Below are positions 4,701 through 7,473 of a stretch of DNA of 7,473 nt, piece by piece (the stretch's first letter is position 1; each line of letters starts with the position of its first letter). The notes below the pieces were generated by a model. That model was not told where the DNA came from, searched no databases, and saw nothing but the letters and a program-made list of their open reading frames with translations. Source of the DNA: Clostridiales bacterium (lineage in GTDB: Bacteria; Bacillota; Clostridia; TANB77; CAG-508); the NCBI GenBank assembly GCA_003525075.1, contig DQFO01000005.1:1-7473 (forward strand). The letters are read 5' to 3'. The position numbers and the translations under genes were made by a program.

Positions 4701-7473
4701 TAGCATTAATGATATATTTTATAAAGAGATTTGTAAATAAAAAAGGTCTATTTGTTATATTTATGATACTAGTTACATCAGTTGCTTGTTTATATCCAAA
4801 TAAAAATTATGCATATGATGTAGATACAACAATAGCAGGATTACAAGAAAGCTTTACACAATCTGTTCAAAATGCTTACACTGAAGCTGTTAAAGCAGTT
4901 GAACCTAATATAAAAGTAGCTTTAGGTGGTTATAAGGGGAAAAGTGGAACAGGTACATTTTATAAGGTAGAAGTAGATGGATCATATACACCTATTGCAG
5001 GTTGTACAACTCCAGGATCACACTTTAATGCTAATGCAAATTGTGATTATGTAGGAACTGGAGAATATGATGAAGATGGAAATGAAAAAAAGGAATGGAA
5101 ATGTGAAGGTGCATATGAATCACCAGAATTAAGTCAAGTAGATTGTGTTTATACAGGATCATCACAACCAACAGTATCATCTGGAGGAGCAAGTGTAAAA
5201 GGTGACGATGTTCCAGAAACTGGATTAGACTTAAGTTGGAATGCTGGAGATGGATTTAATCTTTCAATTGGTGGAGATATGCCAGGATCATTTAGTCAAA
5301 AAGAAGCAAGCGGATTATGGGGTGGAATTAGTTCAGTTGTAAGCAGAACAGATCCAGGAAGTACAAGTGATAGTGAGATAAAAAGTGCATTAGATAAATC
5401 AGGTTTTGGTGGAGATTTTACAACATCGAGATCAACAGGTAGTGATGGTATTACAAGATTATCAGTTACATTAAGTAGAACTGTTTATGTAACTGTTACA
5501 GCAACTCTAACATGGCAAGATTATTATCATGTATCAGAAAATTATGTATGTCCTAGATGTGGATATAGTGGAACAAAATGGCAAGAAATAGCAATTGATA
5601 ACAGTACAACAGTAACTCAAACATTTCCATTTACATTCCAAACTACAATGACATTTGAACCAGAAGAATTACCAAAAACATTAATAATATTTAAAGTAGA
5701 TAAAGATACTGGAGAAAAGTTATATACAGAAAACGATGATAATACATGTACATCAGAATTTAGATTTTTGGTAAAAGGTGATGGTTCTGAATTTGAAATA
5801 GGAGTTGGAGAATCACTAACAGGTCTACATGATGGAACATATGAAATATATGAAATAGGTTCAGCTTATGGATATGGAGTATGGACAGATAATTATGATA
5901 AAAGCAAATATTATAAAAAAGTTGGAGAAGTAACATTATCAGGTAGCACAATATTTAATGTTGTAAACATTGAAAACAAGAAAGAATTTATAGATTTATC
6001 AGGATATGTTTGGGAAGACATGTTAAATGGAAAAGACAATGCTAGAAATGATTTATTCCAAAATGATCAATATGATGATAAAGATAAATTAGTTCCAGGA
6101 GTAAAAGTAATATTACATGATACAGTAAGAAACAGAGAATTAGTAACATGGACTAATGAAAATGGTGAATACCATTTTGGTTCAAGAAATGAAGATTTAA
6201 CATATACTGATGATACATTAAGAATAGCAGATTTAGACAAATATTATATTGAGTTCGAATATAATGGTGTAAAATATAGAAATGTAAAACTAAATTCAGA
6301 TGTAAATGTAACAAATGCATCAAGAGCATCAGAAGAAGTAGCATCAGGAAAATCAGATGAAGACTCAAGTGTAAGACAAAGATTTAATGAAAGATTTAGT
6401 ACAATATCATCAGGAACTCAGATAGATAGCAGCGGGGAATCAACAGGAATTGTAATAGATGCAAATGGAAATGTAAATTCAGATAAGATATCATATACAA
6501 AAAATGGAAATCATCAATCACAAATAAATTATGGTAAAAATATGACAGATGCAAATGGAAATAAAGAAGCATATGGTGAGAATATTTACCATATAAAAGC
6601 AACAACATATAAGAACTTGAATTTAAGTGATTATTTGGAAGGATATATCAAGAAAGAAAATACAACTATAGTACATGTTAATGAAATTAAGAATATAAAC
6701 TTAGGATTATATTCAAGAGAACAAGTAGACGTGGCGGTAGATAGTGATGTAGCAAGATTTGTATTAAATGTAAATGGATATCAACATACATATAAATATG
6801 CAACATTGGTAAATCCAGATACTCAAGAAGAAATGGATGTAAAATTAAAAGCACTAAAAGGAAAATATTATGAAAGACAATTACATGAATCAACAATATC
6901 ATATAGTGCAACACCAGAAGGAGTACCAAATTTATATGCAGATATAACATATAAGATATATCTACAAAATAAATCAAATACATTAACAGCAAAAATAAAA
7001 GAATTAACATTAAATTATGATGAAGATTTAAAAATAATATCATATGGATATGAAGGATCAAATGTAAATACAGAAGTTTCAGAAAGTGCAATAACAGCAA
7101 CAAAGAATGGAACAGGAGCAGTACAATTAAAAGAAGCAACAATAGATTTAGAGAAATTAGAAGACAGAAAAATATCAGCAGGAAAGAGAGAAGTACTAGA
7201 AGTAACATTTAGAACAGATGCCAATACAATAGCGAAAATATTAAATAATCCAACAGGAATAAAATTTGATTTTATGGCAGAAGTAAAAACATATTCAACA
7301 TATGCAAATAATGAAGAAAACGCATTTAATAGAGCAGAAGGAATATATGCATATGCAAGTATAGATAAAAATTCAGCAGCAAGAAATGCGCAAGTACAAA
7401 TAGATACAGACGATTCATTTGTAACAGATACATTTGAAAATGATACAACGATAGCCCCAACATTCAAATTATC
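1697..7473 (+). CDS. Giant two-part surface adhesin with internal membrane hairpin (3' end beyond window)
   Basis: The frame is open from ATG 1697 to the window edge, 1925 full codons with no stop. Residues 1-27 are a signal peptide (cleavage plausible after SQA). Residues ~195-630 hold at least three DUF11-like beta-sandwich repeats (for example around 225, 380 and 510). A (Thr-Pro)5 linker (671-680) leads to an SdrD B-like domain (686-817), another DUF11-like domain (~824-960), and a membrane span (~991-1009). Then come a basic loop KRFVNKK and a second hydrophobic segment (1017-1034). The second half has a short helical region, a four-cysteine module (1103-1150), a CPRC pair (1285-1288), a SpaA/Cna-B-like domain (~1326-1430), a second SdrD B-like domain (~1432-1671) and a further beta-rich repeat region to the edge. 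These families act in Gram-positive surface adhesion; the ligand is unknown. The first half alone looks like a complete anchored adhesin and the second like another with its own signal peptide, so this is either a fusion, a polyprotein, or two genes joined by loss of a stop. It has its own promoter and ribosome binding site. Confidence 0.92.
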   Translation, partial: MSKKICSILLLIVLLLNSSVVTIISQAVNENENTQEKISMELSATQLTNKVQNELTITGVLERDSNDDPLYENPVVTFEFPNEVEKVVINDVKLLYDSELKLGEYTVENNENGNKVIKIPFIGKQTKYQTDEISKGTNIIVSANVLLKQDISTKNSKIKMTCSSALDSSKIQSCEKEIKLVNPSEITTTSILADNNITGETKTVNGIEVNTKALLGNTELKQGANVYSNEIIKYEITLTNTTEDAINNVKVLGNIPEGTVFVDYDEDAFSFWNLTYTMLEPKTPDSNGVYWQDDTYQYVTDETVKTKEIFVGTLQKSETKTYSYEVKVNTTSQIKIDTNIDLSLNDNVIYTYNISNQANPADFEVRMRQYQSRTEKNEFSYDVIVKNLTDQNKSGVITIDIPNNVEITKVDTQRLLRDEDAEYEIKDNKLIIKANDIEAKYFKAFSIYTKVNITEETISNKYAIGLDADFTCSNVEYRSNQSIATGGIEAVKITQSSETSGEKIKEFKEITYTYEIENLGYVIDEWGGYSSIIFEDYIPNELKIESVEYNNFDVKKEGKFSETKYTITNENKKLGNVEIAEANGGDNSKSARLKINLNIKNNEKITIKIKTKVRPFDTAKNNVEIANSAMVSGDGLKTKQSNIIQNTLVRPKTTNIITIDPDGNIVDGGDTPTPTPTPTPSENTKAKYSISGLVWIDENENGQRDNEEKAKEGVEVLLYDVTSKKFVTDEKGKTLTKQTDKDGKYTFTNIYLGQYYVIFKYDTDTYNITEYQKSDVDSSQNNDAIEKYARIFNETRTIGMTNTINLNSYRNNIDLGLVEKKNFDLKIEQFIQKVTVTNKKESKEYTYNNKKLAKIAIHSKQFVGSTVVVEYKLKITNVGDLAGKVYEIVDEIPSKMDFHSELNSGWTKSIGYTISNISFANTEINPGESIEATVILSKTLGDQDAGTYTNITKIETSESSKHTSDLNTENDIDKIELIIEVATGLDIAFKVIGGVMMGLLYIALMIYFIKRFVNKKGLFVIFMILVTSVACLYPNKNYAYDVDTTIAGLQESFTQSVQNAYTEAVKAVEPNIKVALGGYKGKSGTGTFYKVEVDGSYTPIAGCTTPGSHFNANANCDYVGTGEYDEDGNEKKEWKCEGAYESPELSQVDCVYTGSSQPTVSSGGASVKGDDVPETGLDLSWNAGDGFNLSIGGDMPGSFSQKEASGLWGGISSVVSRTDPGSTSDSEIKSALDKSGFGGDFTTSRSTGSDGITRLSVTLSRTVYVTVTATLTWQDYYHVSENYVCPRCGYSGTKWQEIAIDNSTTVTQTFPFTFQTTMTFEPEELPKTLIIFKVDKDTGEKLYTENDDNTCTSEFRFLVKGDGSEFEIGVGESLTGLHDGTYEIYEIGSAYGYGVWTDNYDKSKYYKKVGEVTLSGSTIFNVVNIENKKEFIDLSGYVWEDMLNGKDNARNDLFQNDQYDDKDKLVPGVKVILHDTVRNRELVTWTNENGEYHFGSRNEDLTYTDDTLRIADLDKYYIEFEYNGVKYRNVKLNSDVNVTNASRASEEVASGKSDEDSSVRQRFNERFSTISSGTQIDSSGESTGIVIDANGNVNSDKISYTKNGNHQSQINYGKNMTDANGNKEAYGENIYHIKATTYKNLNLSDYLEGYIKKENTTIVHVNEIKNINLGLYSREQVDVAVDSDVARFVLNVNGYQHTYKYATLVNPDTQEEMDVKLKALKGKYYERQLHESTISYSATPEGVPNLYADITYKIYLQNKSNTLTAKIKELTLNYDEDLKIISYGYEGSNVNTEVSESAITATKNGTGAVQLKEATIDLEKLEDRKISAGKREVLEVTFRTDANTIAKILNNPTGIKFDFMAEVKTYSTYANNEENAFNRAEGIYAYASIDKNSAARNAQVQIDTDDSFVTDTFENDTTIAPTFKL
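3707..3736 (+). repeat. (Thr-Pro)5 linker repeat
   Basis: Ten codons encode five Thr-Pro pairs (residues 671-680). Synonymous codons vary (ACA, ACC, ACT, ACG; CCA, CCT), so the repeat is kept at protein level and not as a recent DNA slippage product. It forms a stiff spacer between the DUF11-like repeats and the first SdrD B-like domain. Confidence 0.85.
3752..4147 (+). other. First SdrD B-like domain of the giant protein
   Basis: Residues 686-817. It opens with SISGLVWIDENENGQRD, the W-x-D-x-N-x-N-G-x-x-D pattern of calcium-binding SdrD B repeats, continues with GVEVLLYD and TDKDGKYTFTNI, and closes with DLGLV. The family forms rigid calcium-dependent stalks in staphylococcal and other Gram-positive surface proteins. 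Calcium binding here is inferred from the Asp/Asn pattern. Confidence 0.8.
4661..4798 (+). other. Internal membrane hairpin: C-terminal-type anchor joined to a signal-peptide-like segment
   Basis: Residues 989-1034 of the giant frame hold two hydrophobic segments: about 991-1009 (VIGGVMMGLLYIALMIYFI) and about 1017-1034 (GLFVIFMILVTSVACLYP). The loop between them is KRFVNKK, with four basic residues and no acidic ones. By the positive-inside rule the loop is cytoplasmic and both flanking halves are outside. Segment one looks like a surface-protein anchor with its basic tail, and segment two like a signal peptide. Ser-Val-Ala-Cys1031 could pass as a loose lipobox. Confidence 0.8.
4672..4687 (+). 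promoter_or_regulatory. Internal Shine-Dalgarno with tandem ATG codons inside the giant frame
   Basis: AGGAGGTG (4672-4679) is followed by in-frame ATG 4682 and ATG 4685. From the end of AGGAGG the spacing is 4 bases to the first ATG and 7 to the second, the same 7 as at the main start (1697). Initiation at 4685 would make the hairpin plus second half as a separate protein. The bases also encode Ile-Gly-Gly-Val in a membrane span, so chance cannot be excluded. Confidence 0.5.
5003..5146 (+). other. Four-cysteine module in the second half of the giant protein
   Basis: Cys1103, Cys1116, Cys1136 and Cys1150 lie in a 48-residue stretch between the helical start and the VPETG/glycine-rich region. 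I do not recognise the module as a named family. In an exported protein these would most simply form two disulfides. Confidence 0.6.
5549..5560 (+). other. CPRC(G) cysteine pair in an exported domain
   Basis: Cys1285-Pro-Arg-Cys1288, followed by Gly, looks like one knuckle of a zinc ribbon or a redox-type CxxC. No second knuckle is visible nearby; the next cysteine is Cys1351. It lies in a beta-rich region ahead of the SpaA-like domain, and its role is unclear. Confidence 0.6.
5672..5986 (+). other. SpaA/Cna-B-like (prealbumin-type) domain
   Basis: Residues about 1326-1430. It starts with LIIFKVDKDTGEKL, has the GTYEIYEIGSAYGY segment that matches the Y-x-L-x-E-x-x-A-P-x-G-Y signature loosely, and ends with FNVVNIENKK. 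Lys1333, Glu1386 and Asn1424 sit where such domains place their isopeptide triad. The normal AP before GY is replaced by AY, so the match is good but not perfect. Confidence 0.65.
5990..6709 (+). other. Second SdrD B-like domain, expanded
   Basis: Residues about 1432-1671. It opens with LSGYVWEDMLNGKDNARND and has the later elements LVPGVKVILHD and TNENGEYHFG. It closes with NLGLYSREQ, the same kind of end as DLGLV in the first SdrD B-like domain. It is about 240 residues against 130 for the first, with a long polar insertion (about 1530-1640) rich in Ser, Asn and Gly. Confidence 0.75.

Noticed and set aside
4737..4775. A separate start for the second half at the ATG in GLFVIFM (Met1023)
   Set aside because: Starting there removes all basic residues and half the hydrophobic core of the signal-like segment, and there is no well-spaced ribosome binding site. 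The ATGs at 4682/4685 are far better candidates.
5210..5224. VPETG motif resembling a sortase LPXTG site inside the giant protein (residues 1172-1176)
   Set aside because: It is followed by a polar, glycine-rich region and not by a membrane span and basic tail, and about 750 more residues follow. It cannot be a normal C-terminal sorting signal.
6687..7467. Long minus-strand frames (for example 6687-7208 and 7015-7467)
   Set aside because: They are leucine/histidine/serine-rich shadows of A-ending codons on the plus strand, without ribosome binding sites or recognisable domains.

Overview
The window is very AT-rich DNA with strongly A-ending codon use (ACA, GCA, GTA, TTA, ATA, GAA), strong AGGAGG-type ribosome binding sites and Gram-positive style sigma-A promoters. 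This suggests a low-GC Firmicute, probably an uncultured gut-type Clostridia or related lineage. No in-frame TGA is read as tryptophan (Trp is TGG), so there is no sign of the Mycoplasma code. The species cannot be named from the sequence. All convincing genes lie on the + strand.

Layout. (1) Positions 1-600 are the C-terminal end of a large surface protein that begins upstream of the window. It ends in a TPPTG motif, one membrane span and a basic tail. (2) A clear intrinsic terminator (630-665) closes that gene, followed by about 175 bases with nothing recognisable. (3) A promoter with an extended -10 (841-869) drives a 228-residue membrane-anchored thioredoxin-fold protein with a CPYC active site (896-1582). 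(4) A second, even better promoter of the same design (1634-1662) and a consensus ribosome binding site precede a giant open reading frame. It starts at 1697 and runs without a stop to the window edge (at least 1925 codons).

The giant gene is the most interesting part. Its first ~985 residues look like a complete surface adhesin: signal peptide, DUF11-like beta-sandwich repeats, a (Thr-Pro)5 linker, an SdrD B-like domain, a further DUF11-like domain and a C-terminal membrane span. Instead of stopping, the frame continues through a short basic loop into a second hydrophobic segment that resembles a signal peptide, and then into a second adhesin-like protein. That second part has a cysteine-rich head, a SpaA/Cna-B-like domain, another SdrD B-like domain and more repeat-type beta structure. 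A consensus Shine-Dalgarno sequence sits inside the frame just before two ATG codons in the first membrane span. The gene may therefore encode a natural two-part surface polyprotein, or two fused genes that keep an internal translation start.

How the genes may work together (inference): the region looks like a cell-surface adhesin locus. The thioredoxin-fold protein faces outside the membrane and could form or repair disulfides in its neighbours. The giant protein has seven cysteines clustered in the head of its second half, which would be a natural substrate.
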